A DNA stretch of 30,435 nt from an uncultured Acetatifactor sp. (GCA_910585805.1 CAJUFB010000043.1:1-30435); one strand, 5' to 3'; counted from the first letter of the stretch, positions 16,722 through 24,467 are shown. Notes: generated by a model not told the origin, from the sequence alone. Numbers and translations: made by a program.

Positions 16722-18596
16722 ATGGAATATTTTGTGTTTGTATTGGCCATGGCAGCTTTTGTGGCGGTTATTTTTATCATGGAGGCTGCACGGGCCAGAA
16801 AAGAGGAGAAGAGGTTCATGCTGTCTTTGTATCAGGATTACGGCAGGACAGTGGAAAAGGAATATGCCCTGGAGCGCTTTGTGAGAATGGACAGCTATTT
16901 CAGCAGACACAGAAGAGAGGGGCAGCTGGACGATATTACATGGAATGATCTGGGAATGGATGATCTTTTCAGGCGAATGAACGACACGCTTTCCGCGTCG
17001 GGGGAAGAGTACTTATATTATACATTGCGGACTTTGAAACAGAGTGATGAAGAACTGCGGCATCTGGAAGAGGTGACAGGATTTTTCTCAGGGCATCCGG
17101 ACGAGCGGGTGAGGGCGCAGCTGGCAGCCCGGCGTCTGGGGTATACGGGAAAATATTCCCTTTATGATTATATTGACAATCTGGATATTCTGGGAGAGCG
17201 CTCCAACGGGAAGAATATCCTGATGGATTTACTGTTCCTGCCGCTGATCGGGGTGATGGCGGTTCATTTTTCCCTGGGTCTTATAGGAATCGTGGTTCTG
17301 ATCATCTGCAATATCATTTCCTATTTTAAGGAAAAAGATGAAATAGACCCTTATATCACCAGCTTTTCCTATATTATGAGGCTGATGCAGGCCTGCGGGG
17401 AGCTGGAGAAGATCCCTGTGCCTGTATGCGGCGGAGAGTGGGCGGAGATCAGGAAGGCGAGAAAGAACCTGCAGGAAATGAAGCGGAATTCCTACTGGGT
17501 AATGTCCCCTTACCGGGGCAATGCGTCCGGGGATGTTCTGGCGGTTCTGATGGACTACATCCGCATGGTATTTCATGTGGATCTGATCAAGTTCAACGGC
17601 ATGCTGAAGGTGCTGAGAGGGCATATCGAGGATGTGGATGCTCTGATCGGGGTGATGGGTTATGTGGAGACTGCCATTGCCATCGGGGCATTCCGGCTGT
17701 CCTTAGAGGCGCGTGCGTCCGCAGCTTTCAGAGCGGACGAAAAGAAGGATGTCTCCGGGGATGCCGCTGAAGTGAATCAGGCAATCGAAGCTGACAGGGC
17801 AAAAGAGCGGCAGAAGACAAAAGCAGCTGCCGTGGACGGCGAAAGCTCATTGGATATCAGGAGAGAACCGGACAGCGGTTATGACGCGAAAAACAGTAAG
17901 GGATGGTGTGTTCCGGAGTTTATCGGCGAGGAGCTGATCGAGATCGCGCAGGGGTATCATCCGCTGCTGGAGAGACCGGTGAAAAACGGGATCACGGCAC
18001 GGCGGGGCGTGCTGCTCACAGGCTCCAACGCATCCGGCAAATCCACGTTCCTGAAAACGGTTGCCGTCAACGCGATCCTTGCCCAGACCATTCATACCTG
18101 TGCGGCGGACGCTTATCGGGCGCCCTTTTTCCAGGTTTATTCCTCCATGGCGCTGAAGGACGATATTGCGTCTGGAGAAAGTTATTATATCGTGGAGATC
18201 AAGGCGCTGAAACGGATACTGGACGCGGCAGCCCAAAGATCAGGCATGATCCTCTGCTTTGTGGACGAGGTACTGCGGGGGACCAACACGGTGGAACGTA
18301 TCGCGGCATCCACACAGATTTTGAAGTCCCTCGGACATTCGGGAATCCTCTGCTTTGCGGCAACCCATGATATTGAGCTGACGGAACTGCTTCAGAATGA
18401 TTTCGACAATTATCATTTTGAGGAGGATGTAAGGGACGGCGACATCTTTTTCAACTACAGGCTGAAATCCGGCAAGGCTACCACCAGAAATGCCATCAGG
18501 CTGCTGGAACTGATGGGGTATGATCAGGCCGTGATAGAGCGGGCTTCGGCTCAGGCGGAGCAATTTGTGGCTTCCGGGGTCTGGAAGCAGATATAG
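16722..18596 (+). CDS. Membrane-anchored MutS-like ATPase
   Basis: A 624-residue protein. Residues about 1-22 form a membrane helix, and a second hydrophobic hairpin spans about 166-205. The C-terminal third is a MutS ATPase domain: Walker A GSNASGKST near 434, a Met/Ser-rich segment SSMALKDDIASGES near 470, Walker B LCFVDEVLRGTNT near 508 and the His-containing AATHD near 548. The mismatch-recognition and connector domains of MutS1 and the Smr nuclease of MutS2 are absent. Residues about 333-390 are a charged, probably disordered insertion before the ATPase. Such proteins are known as a divergent MutS-related family of unknown role; mismatch repair should not be assumed. A purine-rich GGAAAAGGAAAA precedes the start. 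Confidence 0.88.
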   Translation: MEYFVFVLAMAAFVAVIFIMEAARARKEEKRFMLSLYQDYGRTVEKEYALERFVRMDSYFSRHRREGQLDDITWNDLGMDDLFRRMNDTLSASGEEYLYYTLRTLKQSDEELRHLEEVTGFFSGHPDERVRAQLAARRLGYTGKYSLYDYIDNLDILGERSNGKNILMDLLFLPLIGVMAVHFSLGLIGIVVLIICNIISYFKEKDEIDPYITSFSYIMRLMQACGELEKIPVPVCGGEWAEIRKARKNLQEMKRNSYWVMSPYRGNASGDVLAVLMDYIRMVFHVDLIKFNGMLKVLRGHIEDVDALIGVMGYVETAIAIGAFRLSLEARASAAFRADEKKDVSGDAAEVNQAIEADRAKERQKTKAAAVDGESSLDIRREPDSGYDAKNSKGWCVPEFIGEELIEIAQGYHPLLERPVKNGITARRGVLLTGSNASGKSTFLKTVAVNAILAQTIHTCAADAYRAPFFQVYSSMALKDDIASGESYYIVEIKALKRILDAAAQRSGMILCFVDEVLRGTNTVERIAASTQILKSLGHSGILCFAATHDIELTELLQNDFDNYHFEEDVRDGDIFFNYRLKSGKATTRNAIRLLELMGYDQAVIERASAQAEQFVASGVWKQI

Positions 18597-18710
18597 CGTA
18601 CGGCAATGGGGAACGCAGCGAAATGCCCGGAAACGGATATACGGATTTTGAGCGGGAAGTTTGCGGGAAAAAAGTTTGCAGGAAAACGGGAAAAACAGAT
18701 GTGGGATAAC

Positions 18711-18740
18711 TTGACGGGAGGCCCCGATATCTGTTATACT
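18711..18740 (+). promoter_or_regulatory. SigmaA promoter before the small membrane protein gene
   Basis: TTGACG (18711-18716), an 18-bp spacer and TATACT (18735-18740). The transcript would begin near 18747, immediately before a hairpin at 18749-18790 (GGGAA and CTCCGCA on the left, TGCGGAAG and TTCCC on the right). Confidence 0.7.
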
Positions 18741-18826
18741 GGAAAGCAGGGAAGACTCCGCACCGGTAAGATGATGCGGAAGTGATTCCCCGATAAGAAG
18801 ACTCTGAAAGTAAGAAGGGATAAATC

Positions 18827-18976
18827 ATGTTAGTCAGTTTTTTAAATTCATTTATGTCCTATTTTGTGCAGATGCTTGTGATCGTAGCAGTGGCAGGGGT
18901 TGCCACCGCCATCGGGATCACCATGGCTAAGAAGAAAGCCGCGGAGGCTGCCGCGGATAAAGGCGGCAATGCATAA
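18827..18976 (+). CDS. Small single-pass membrane protein, 49 residues
   Basis: An open frame starting MLVSFLNSFMSYFVQMLVIV with one hydrophobic helix (about residues 12-33) and a short tail rich in Lys and Ala (AKKKAAEAAADKGGNA). AGAAGGGA at 18812-18819 gives good start spacing, and a strong promoter lies upstream. Its stop overlaps the start of the truncated HAD gene (ATGCATAA), indicating translational coupling in the ancestral operon. I do not recognise a family with a defined function; lack of helix-breaking residues and the good expression signals argue that it is a real gene. Confidence 0.72.
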   Translation: MLVSFLNSFMSYFVQMLVIVAVAGVATAIGITMAKKKAAEAAADKGGNA

Positions 18977-19046
18977 GTTCACAACGATTCTGTGGGACGT
19001 GGATGATACGCTTCTCGATTTCACGTACTCCCGGGCCCCTGCATAA
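18969..19046 (+). pseudogene. HAD-family phosphatase, 5' remnant (truncated after about 21 codons)
   Basis: Starts MHKFTTILWDVDDTLLDF, which contains HAD motif I (DxDxT) as found at the N-terminus of YjjG-like nucleotidases and phosphatases. Similarity ends after TYS, and a stop codon follows at 19044. None of the other HAD motifs is found before the next gene. The start overlaps the end of the small membrane protein gene and has AAAGG six bases upstream. Seven bases after the stop a 100-bp mobile-element-like repeat begins (19053), so loss of the rest of the gene may be linked to a rearrangement there. Confidence 0.7.
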
Positions 19047-19052
19047 TGCTTT

Positions 19053-19152
19053 GGAACTGCCGGAAAATAACCTACGCATTTTGTTTAGAGTAAACCTGAT
19101 AAAATCTGTAGATACTGCAACAGACTTGCGTAGGTTATTTGGAGGCATTTCC
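19053..19152 (+). mobile_element. 100-bp MITE-like element, copy A
   Basis: Begins GGAACTGCCGGAAAATAAC and ends GTTATTTGGAGGCATTTCC, with 3-bp direct repeats TTT on both sides (19050-19052, 19153-19155). Imperfect terminal inverted repeats of about 25 bp contain a perfect inner stem AATAACCTACGC/GCGTAGGTTATT. It is identical over all 100 bp to copy B at 24296-24395 in opposite orientation. It has no transposase, so it would be non-autonomous. It carries an open frame joined to the downstream WYL gene, which can mislead start prediction. Confidence 0.85.
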
Positions 19153-19233
19153 TTTCGCTCTGCGGGAAGAGAGATCAGGGAAGAGCAGCTTCGCGCCCGC
19201 TGTGATCAGGTATGCTGGAGGTTGTTTCGCGGA

Positions 19234-20229
19234 ATGGCAAAGTCATCGGGACAGAAGCTGAAGCTTCTCTATATAATTAAATTTCTGTCAGAGAATACGG
19301 ATGAAGAGCATCCCGCCAGCACATCCGATATCATCGCTTATCTTGAGGCCAATGACATTCACTCCCAGAGGAAAAGTGTCTATGACGATATGGAAAAGCT
19401 CTGCGATTTCGGATATGATATCGTGCAGGTGCACAGCAGGCTCGGGGGCGGCTATTACATGGCGGGCAGGGAGTTTGAACTGGCGGAGTTAAAGCTGTTG
19501 GTGGACGCGGTGCAGTCCTCCCGTTTCCTTACGACGAAAAAGTCGCGGAGCCTGATCGGGAAGCTGGAGCAGATGGCCGGAAAGCACAATGCGGGCATGC
19601 TGCAGCGGCAGGTGTATGTAGCCGGGCGCATCAAGACGGGGAACGAGAGCATTTATTACAATATTGATACGATCCACAGGGCCATTCAGGAGAATCGTCA
19701 GATCACATTTCAGTATCTGGACTGGAATCTGAAAAAGGAGCTGGTTCCCAGGGCAAACAGCGAGAAGCAGGTAAGCCCCTGGGCGCTTATCTGGCAGGAT
19801 GAAAACTATTACCTGGCGGCATATGACGACAGAGACGGCGTCATGAAGCATTACCGCGTGGACAAGATGGGAAAGACGGAATTGCGCAAGGAAGCCAGAG
19901 CGGGTATGGAGCAGTTCGCGAAAGTGGATCTGGCTGCCTATACGAACCAGATTTTCGGCATGTACGGCGGGGAAGAGGCGGTGGTGACAATGCAGTTTCC
20001 GGACAGGCTCATCGGCGTGGTGCTGGATCGCTTCGGGAGAGAGGCGGATATCCGCCAGACGGAGGAAGGGGGATTCCTCATCCGCGCCAGGGTGACGGTA
20101 AGCGGGCAGTTTTTCGGGTGGCTGGCAGGGATCGGGCGGGATGCCGTTATTGTCAGCCCGGAATCCGTCAGGGAGCAGTACAGAAAGTGGCTGGAGGATA
20201 TTCTGGGAACCGCTCTCTGTGCCATGTAA
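19234..20229 (+). CDS. WYL-domain transcriptional regulator (HTH-WYL-WCX)
   Basis: A 331-residue protein. The N-terminal winged helix runs from GQKLKLLYIIKFLSEN, with HPASTSDIIAYLEAN and RKSVYDDMEKL as the recognition region. The WYL domain (about residues 145-220) contains RQITFQYLDWN and SPWALIWQDENYYLAAYDD. A WCX-type C-terminal domain follows (MQFPDRLIGVVLDRFG and onward). WYL domains bind nucleotides or nucleic acid ligands and steer DNA binding. The start at 19234 gives the normal family N-terminus, with GGAGG at 19217-19221. The open frame reaches back to 19003 through copy A, but that stretch is not conserved protein. A strong terminator follows the gene. Confidence 0.9.
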   Translation: MAKSSGQKLKLLYIIKFLSENTDEEHPASTSDIIAYLEANDIHSQRKSVYDDMEKLCDFGYDIVQVHSRLGGGYYMAGREFELAELKLLVDAVQSSRFLTTKKSRSLIGKLEQMAGKHNAGMLQRQVYVAGRIKTGNESIYYNIDTIHRAIQENRQITFQYLDWNLKKELVPRANSEKQVSPWALIWQDENYYLAAYDDRDGVMKHYRVDKMGKTELRKEARAGMEQFAKVDLAAYTNQIFGMYGGEEAVVTMQFPDRLIGVVLDRFGREADIRQTEEGGFLIRARVTVSGQFFGWLAGIGRDAVIVSPESVREQYRKWLEDILGTALCAM

Positions 20230-20260
20230 CGGAAATCCGGAGGAGATCCTCTGTCAATAG

Positions 20261-20291
20261 AAAGATATCCTAAATTTTGGATATCTTTTTT
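20261..20291 (+). terminator. Rho-independent terminator after the WYL gene
   Basis: AAAGATATCC (20261-20270), an 8-nt loop, then GGATATCTTT (20279-20288) running directly into a T-run. The stem is a perfect 10 bp. It lies 31 bp after the stop codon and separates the WYL gene from the nrdDG promoter. Confidence 0.85.
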
Positions 20292-20316
20292 GTATATTTT
20301 TTTCGGAAAGACTTCA

Positions 20317-20345
20317 TTGACAATCTGCTGTTTCTTTCTTATACT
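20317..20345 (+). promoter_or_regulatory. SigmaA promoter of nrdDG
   Basis: A perfect TTGACA (20317-20322), a 17-bp spacer and TATACT (20340-20345). It is the only strong promoter upstream of nrdD and sits right before the paired NrdR boxes. Confidence 0.85.
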
Positions 20346-20357
20346 GTTATGTATCCG

Positions 20358-20403
20358 CCACAATATATAGAATGATTATAAGATATAATACTATATTTTG
20401 TGT
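20358..20403. promoter_or_regulatory. Paired NrdR boxes
   Basis: Box 1, CCACAATATATAGAAT (20358-20373), and box 2, ATACTATATTTTGTGT (20388-20403), both fit the 16-bp NrdR consensus built around C-W-A-T-A-T-A-T-W-G. They are 30 bp apart, about three helical turns, as in known NrdR-controlled promoters. Their position overlapping the start of transcription predicts repression of nrdDG by NrdR when dATP is plentiful. The nrdR gene itself is not in the window. Confidence 0.82.
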
Positions 20404-20504
20404 GTAAAGTCCCGAAGGATTGGACATCCTGTAGAAGTCGGGGACAGGCGGGAGTCTTTCGCGGCGCTTTCCCGGGAAGCAGCGGGCGCGGATACAGATC
20501 GTCA
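20404..20504 (+). other. Structured part of the nrdD leader
   Basis: Between the NrdR boxes and the decayed element lies about 100 nt of leader. A nested hairpin is visible: GTCCCG (20409-20414) with CGGGGAC (20439-20445), and inside it AGGAT (20416-20420) with ATCCT (20426-20430). GC-rich complementary runs continue to about 20495. It matches no riboswitch class I know, including cobalamin and purine classes. Confidence 0.45.
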
Positions 20505-20602
20505 GGAAGTGTTACGAAATATCTTTTGCTTTTTCGGCTGATCATCGGCCGGGGATTCCGCGTTTGGCATATTGCGGTTAAAAGTTATTTCTGCGCAGTT
20601 CC
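20505..20602. mobile_element. Decayed MITE-like element, copy D, in the nrdD leader
   Basis: Begins GGAAGTG and ends GTTATTTCTGCGCAGTTCC, the latter matching 15 of 19 bases of the A-copy terminus. AAATATCTTTT (left) pairs with AAAAGTTATTT (right) with one mismatch, in the same place as the stem of copies A-C. It is 98 bp long, close to the 100 bp of the intact copies. The flanking triplets (TCA and TTA) do not match, so it is either old or only a resemblance. Confidence 0.45.
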
Positions 20603-20629
20603 TTACAGTTTCAGAAGGGAATGATGGAG

Positions 20630-22819
20630 ATGGGAAGCAATTTTGATCAGGCAGTCAGAGAAGATGTCAATTACGGAGAAGCATTCAGACCGGACAGGGA
20701 TGTATATGTGATAAAGAAGGACGGAAGCAGGGAAGCCTTCAATGTACAGAAAGTGATCAATGCGGTGGCAAAGAGCGCGTACAGGGCATTGACCAGATTC
20801 ACCGCGGAAGAGGAGTGCCGGATCTGCCAGGATGTCATCGACAAGGTGAATGCGCTGGGAGAGGCGGAGGTTCCCATTCCCATGATGCATAATATCGTGG
20901 AGAGCGCTCTGGAGCAGGTGAAGCCCATGGTGGCGAAAAGCTACCGGGATTACCGCAATTACAAGCAGGACTTTGTCCGGATGCTGGACGATGTGTATAA
21001 GAAGAGCCAGTCTATCATGTATATCGGCGATAAGGAAAACGCAAATACGGATTCCGCACTGGTGGCCACCAAGAGAAGTCTGGTTTTCAATCAGCTGAAC
21101 AAGGAGCTGTATCAGAAGTTTTTCATGACTACGGAGGAGATTCAGGCATGCCGTGACGGGTATATCTATGTACATGATATGTCCGCCAGAAGGGATACCA
21201 TGAACTGCTGTCTGTTCGATGTGGAAAATGTGCTAAGCGGCGGTTTTGAGATGGGAAATGTCTGGTATAACGAGCCCAAGTCTCTGGATGTGGCTTTCGA
21301 TGTCATCGGGGATATCGTGCTCAGCGCGGCCAGCCAGCAGTACGGCGGCTTTACAGTACCCAGCGTGGACATGATCCTGGAGCCCTATGCCGAGAAATCT
21401 TATCGGCATGCTATGGAAAAGTATATCAGACTGGGCATAGACAGGGAGAAGGCGGAAAAGGAAGCCTACGAAGATGTAGTCAGAGAGTACGAGCAGGGAT
21501 TTCAGGGTTGGGAGTACAAATTTAACACGGTGGGAAGCAGCCGGGGAGATTATCCTTTTATCACGGTGACTGCCGGTACCGGAACGGGCAGGTTTGCAAA
21601 GCTTGCCACCATGACCATGCTTCAGGTGCGCAAGGGCGGACAGGGCAGGAAGGAACACAAGAAGCCGGTGCTGTTTCCGAAGATCGTGTTTTTATATGAC
21701 GAGAATCTCCACGGTCCTGGAAAGCCGCTGGAGGATGTGTTTGAGATGGGGGTGCAGTGTTCTGCCAGGACCATGTATCCTGACTGGCTGAGCCTGACGG
21801 GAAAGGGGTATGTGGCAAGCATGTACAGGCAGTATGGGAGGATCGTGTCCCCCATGGGCTGCAGGGCCTTCCTTTCCCCCTGGTATGAGCGGGGCGGCAT
21901 GCATCCGGCGGATGATCAGGACAAGCCTGTATTTGTGGGGCGTTTCAATATCGGCGCCGTATCCCTGCATCTGCCCATGATTCTGGCGAAATCCAGGAAG
22001 GAAAGCCGGGATTTCCATGAGGTGCTGGATTATTATCTGAATCTGATCCGGCAGCTTCATATCCGGACCTATGCCTATCTGGGAGAGATGCGGGCCTCCA
22101 CCAATCCCCTGGCCTACTGCGAGGGCGGTTTCCTGGGAGGGCATCTGAAGCTTACGGACAAGATCAAGCCGCTGTTGAGATCAGCTACCGCCAGCTTCGG
22201 CATCACGGCCCTGAACGAGCTTCAGGAGCTTTATAACGGGAAATCCCTGGTGGAGGACGGAGCGTTTGCCCTTGAGGTGATGGAATATATCAACAAGCGG
22301 ATCAATGAATTCAAGGAGGCTGACGGGAATCTCTATGCCATTTACGGCACGCCAGCGGAGAACCTGTGCGGACTGCAGGTCAGGCAGTTCAGGAACAAAT
22401 ACGGCATCGTGGAGGGAGTCTCGGACAGAGAGTATGTGAGCAACAGCTTCCACTGCCATGTGACAGAAGATATCACGCCCATTCAGAAGCAGGATTTGGA
22501 GAACCGGTTCTGGGATCTGACCAATGGCGGAAAGATACAGTATGTGAAGTATCCTGTTGACTACAATATTGACGCCATCAGGACGCTGATCCGCAGGGCC
22601 ATGGAACTGGGCTTTTATGAGGGAGTGAATCTTTCGCTGGCTTATTGTGACGACTGCGGGCATCAGGAGCTGGAGATGGATGTGTGTCCGAAATGCGGAA
22701 GCCGTAATCTGACCAAGATTGACCGTATGAACGGCTATCTGTCTTATTCCCGCGTACATGGGGATACCAGACTCAATGAGGCGAAGATGGCGGAGATTGC
22801 GGAGCGTAAGAGCATGTGA
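20630..22819 (+). CDS. nrdD: Anaerobic (class III) ribonucleoside-triphosphate reductase
   Basis: About 729 residues. An N-terminal ATP-cone (VIKKDGSREAFNVQKVINAV, continuing to about residue 110) gives allosteric control by ATP and dATP. The catalytic barrel follows, with the cysteine pair in TMNCCLFDVENVLSGGF. Near the C-terminus four cysteines bind zinc (CDDCGHQ, VCPKCGS), then RMNGYLSYSRVHGD holds the glycyl-radical Gly near residue 702. It reduces ribonucleotides to deoxyribonucleotides without oxygen, after activation by NrdG. The start at 20630 places AGAAGGGA (20612-20619) at proper distance; ATGs at 20621 and 20624 are too close to it. Promoter and NrdR boxes are upstream, and nrdG follows after 162 bp. 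Confidence 0.96.
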   Translation: MGSNFDQAVREDVNYGEAFRPDRDVYVIKKDGSREAFNVQKVINAVAKSAYRALTRFTAEEECRICQDVIDKVNALGEAEVPIPMMHNIVESALEQVKPMVAKSYRDYRNYKQDFVRMLDDVYKKSQSIMYIGDKENANTDSALVATKRSLVFNQLNKELYQKFFMTTEEIQACRDGYIYVHDMSARRDTMNCCLFDVENVLSGGFEMGNVWYNEPKSLDVAFDVIGDIVLSAASQQYGGFTVPSVDMILEPYAEKSYRHAMEKYIRLGIDREKAEKEAYEDVVREYEQGFQGWEYKFNTVGSSRGDYPFITVTAGTGTGRFAKLATMTMLQVRKGGQGRKEHKKPVLFPKIVFLYDENLHGPGKPLEDVFEMGVQCSARTMYPDWLSLTGKGYVASMYRQYGRIVSPMGCRAFLSPWYERGGMHPADDQDKPVFVGRFNIGAVSLHLPMILAKSRKESRDFHEVLDYYLNLIRQLHIRTYAYLGEMRASTNPLAYCEGGFLGGHLKLTDKIKPLLRSATASFGITALNELQELYNGKSLVEDGAFALEVMEYINKRINEFKEADGNLYAIYGTPAENLCGLQVRQFRNKYGIVEGVSDREYVSNSFHCHVTEDITPIQKQDLENRFWDLTNGGKIQYVKYPVDYNIDAIRTLIRRAMELGFYEGVNLSLAYCDDCGHQELEMDVCPKCGSRNLTKIDRMNGYLSYSRVHGDTRLNEAKMAEIAERKSM

Positions 22820-22981
22820 GCGTATATGACAGGAAATACGGAATGCAGGATCGTGCAACGCCGGCATGTGCGGACAAAAATGGCGGAAAATTCCGAACGC
22901 AGGAGTATGTGAATGAAGACTGTGGAAATGGCAGGAGAGAAGAGCAGGAGAAGCAATTTGCGGTTAACGGGGTAAGGGATC

Positions 22982-23542
22982 ATGAGATATCATAATATAA
23001 CGTCTGACGATATGCTCAATGGCGACGGTCTGCGGGTGGTATTGTGGCTGGCGGGCTGTGACCATTGCTGCAGGGGATGCCAGAATCCCCTCACATGGGA
23101 CCCGGAGGGTGGGCTCTTGTTTGATGATGAGGCAAGGCAGGAGATCTTCGGGGAGCTGGACAAGAACTATATCTCCGGCATAACCTTTTCCGGAGGAGAC
23201 CCGCTTCATCCGGCCAACAGGCTGGAAGTGAGAGCGCTGATGGCGCAGATCAAAGACAGGTACCCGGAGAAGAGTATCTGGCTCTACACCGGGGACAGCT
23301 GGGAGGATATCCGGCATTATCCTCTCATGAAATATGTGGACGTGCTGGTGGACGGGGAATTTCAGGAGGATAAGAAGGACGTGAAGCTTCTGTGGAAGGG
23401 CAGCGCAAACCAGAGAGTCATTGATGTGCAGAGGACGCTTGCCCGGGAGGACCCTTCCGTACCGTTGCTGCATTGCGGTGATTACGAGCAGATATACAGG
23501 ATGAGCGGGAAGCCGGGGAATGTCAGCGGGTGCTGTGACTGA
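22982..23542 (+). CDS. nrdG: Anaerobic ribonucleotide reductase activating protein (radical SAM)
   Basis: A 186-residue activase. The iron-sulfur motif CDHCCRGC fits CxxxCxxC, and SAM-binding FSGGDPLHPANR follows near residue 66. The N-terminus RYHNITSDDMLNGDGLRVV is typical for NrdG. It abstracts hydrogen to place the glycyl radical on NrdD. The start follows TAAGGGATC. Same strand as nrdD with no terminator visible between them. Confidence 0.95.
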   Translation: MRYHNITSDDMLNGDGLRVVLWLAGCDHCCRGCQNPLTWDPEGGLLFDDEARQEIFGELDKNYISGITFSGGDPLHPANRLEVRALMAQIKDRYPEKSIWLYTGDSWEDIRHYPLMKYVDVLVDGEFQEDKKDVKLLWKGSANQRVIDVQRTLAREDPSVPLLHCGDYEQIYRMSGKPGNVSGCCD

Positions 23543-23731
23543 CAGGTCAGCGGACGTTATTTCCCGACAGGTTCTGTTGGCAAAAGCGTTCGCGCCTGCT
23601 GACAGGACGGGCATATTTTTCACTGCATAACGGGATAGAGGATGATATTGTGGCTGCTGTGTCTGAGCAGGGAAAGCGGAAGGCAGGCGGTTGAACCGGT
23701 ACATCGGTGGGCGCATGCAGAGGGGATGCAT

Positions 23732-24247
23732 ATGAAGAGAGTAGCGCAGTTTTTTAAGGTGAGTTTTGAAAATTTTGCGGAGGCAGTGAAAGGGGACTTC
23801 CCTGATTTTTCGGATATGGAAATAAGGGAAATGTATGATAAGATCAGGCTTCCCGAACGGGCTACCAGGGGCAGCGCCGGATATGATTTTTTTGCGCCTT
23901 TTGCTTTTGCGCTTGCGCCGGGGGAGACGATCAGGATACCTACGGGAATCCGTGCGAGAATAGACGATGGATGGGTATTGAAGCTGTATCCCAGAAGCGG
24001 CCTTGGTTTCCGGTATCGTCTGCAGATGGATAATACGGTAGGAATTATCGACAGTGATTATTACAATTCCGACAATGAGGGACATATTTTTATCAAGCTG
24101 ACCAACGCTACCAATGAGGGAAAGACCCTTGAAGCAGCCCGGGGAACAGGGTTTGCCCAGGGAATTTTCATAGAATACGGTATTACCGTGGACGATGAGG
24201 CAGACGGCATCCGCAACGGCGGGCTGGGCAGTACGACGGGAGATTGA
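23732..24247 (+). CDS. dut: dUTP diphosphatase (trimeric dUTPase family)
   Basis: About 171 residues with the five dUTPase motifs. Motif 1 is SAGYDFFAP, motif 2 PRSGLGF, motif 3 NTVGIIDSDYYN with the catalytic Asp, motif 4 GTGFAQGIF, and motif 5 GGLGSTTGD in the mobile C-terminal arm. It hydrolyses dUTP to dUMP and pyrophosphate, keeping uracil out of DNA and feeding dTMP synthesis. About 40 residues precede motif 1, longer than minimal dUTPases. The start at 23732 has AGAGGGG (23719-23725) before it; the open frame continues upstream to 23642 without support. It fits functionally with nrdDG just upstream. Confidence 0.93.
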   Translation: MKRVAQFFKVSFENFAEAVKGDFPDFSDMEIREMYDKIRLPERATRGSAGYDFFAPFAFALAPGETIRIPTGIRARIDDGWVLKLYPRSGLGFRYRLQMDNTVGIIDSDYYNSDNEGHIFIKLTNATNEGKTLEAARGTGFAQGIFIEYGITVDDEADGIRNGGLGSTTGD

Positions 24248-24295
24248 ATCAAAAAGAGGATACATTCCCCCCCAGCCTGCTGCGCAGCAAACTAA

Positions 24296-24395
24296 GGAAA
24301 TGCCTCCAAATAACCTACGCAAGTCTGTTGCAGTATCTACAGATTTTATCAGGTTTACTCTAAACAAAATGCGTAGGTTATTTTCCGGCAGTTCC
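24296..24395 (-). mobile_element. 100-bp MITE-like element, copy B
   Basis: The reverse complement of these 100 bp is identical to copy A (19053-19152). It is flanked by TAA on both sides (24293-24295 and 24396-24398). It lies 48 bp after the dut stop codon, between two short palindromes (CTGCTGCGCAGCA and GCGAAGCTTCG). Confidence 0.85.
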
Positions 24396-24437
24396 TAAGC
24401 GAAGCTTCGTTCCGGAAAAAGGAAGCCAGGATCGGAT

Positions 24438-24467
24438 CCCCGTATGCCTGCCGGGGTGGTTTGTTTT
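24438..24467 (+). terminator. Candidate terminator of the nrdDG-dut block
   Basis: CCCCG (24438-24442) pairs with CGGGG (24452-24456) across a 9-nt loop, followed by TGGTTTGTTTT. The stem is short, but it is GC-rich and the tail is T-rich. Confidence 0.45.

Noticed and set aside
19003..19233. N-terminal extension of the WYL regulator
   Set aside because: It is translated from the HAD remnant and copy A. The same peptide wording appears in the antisense frame from copy B, which shows that it comes from the repeat and not from a protein family.
22964..24367. A 467-codon open frame on the minus strand across nrdG and dut
   Set aside because: It is antisense to two well-supported genes, has no family-like motifs, and begins inside copy B of the repeat. 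High GC in coding sequence often leaves the antisense frame open.
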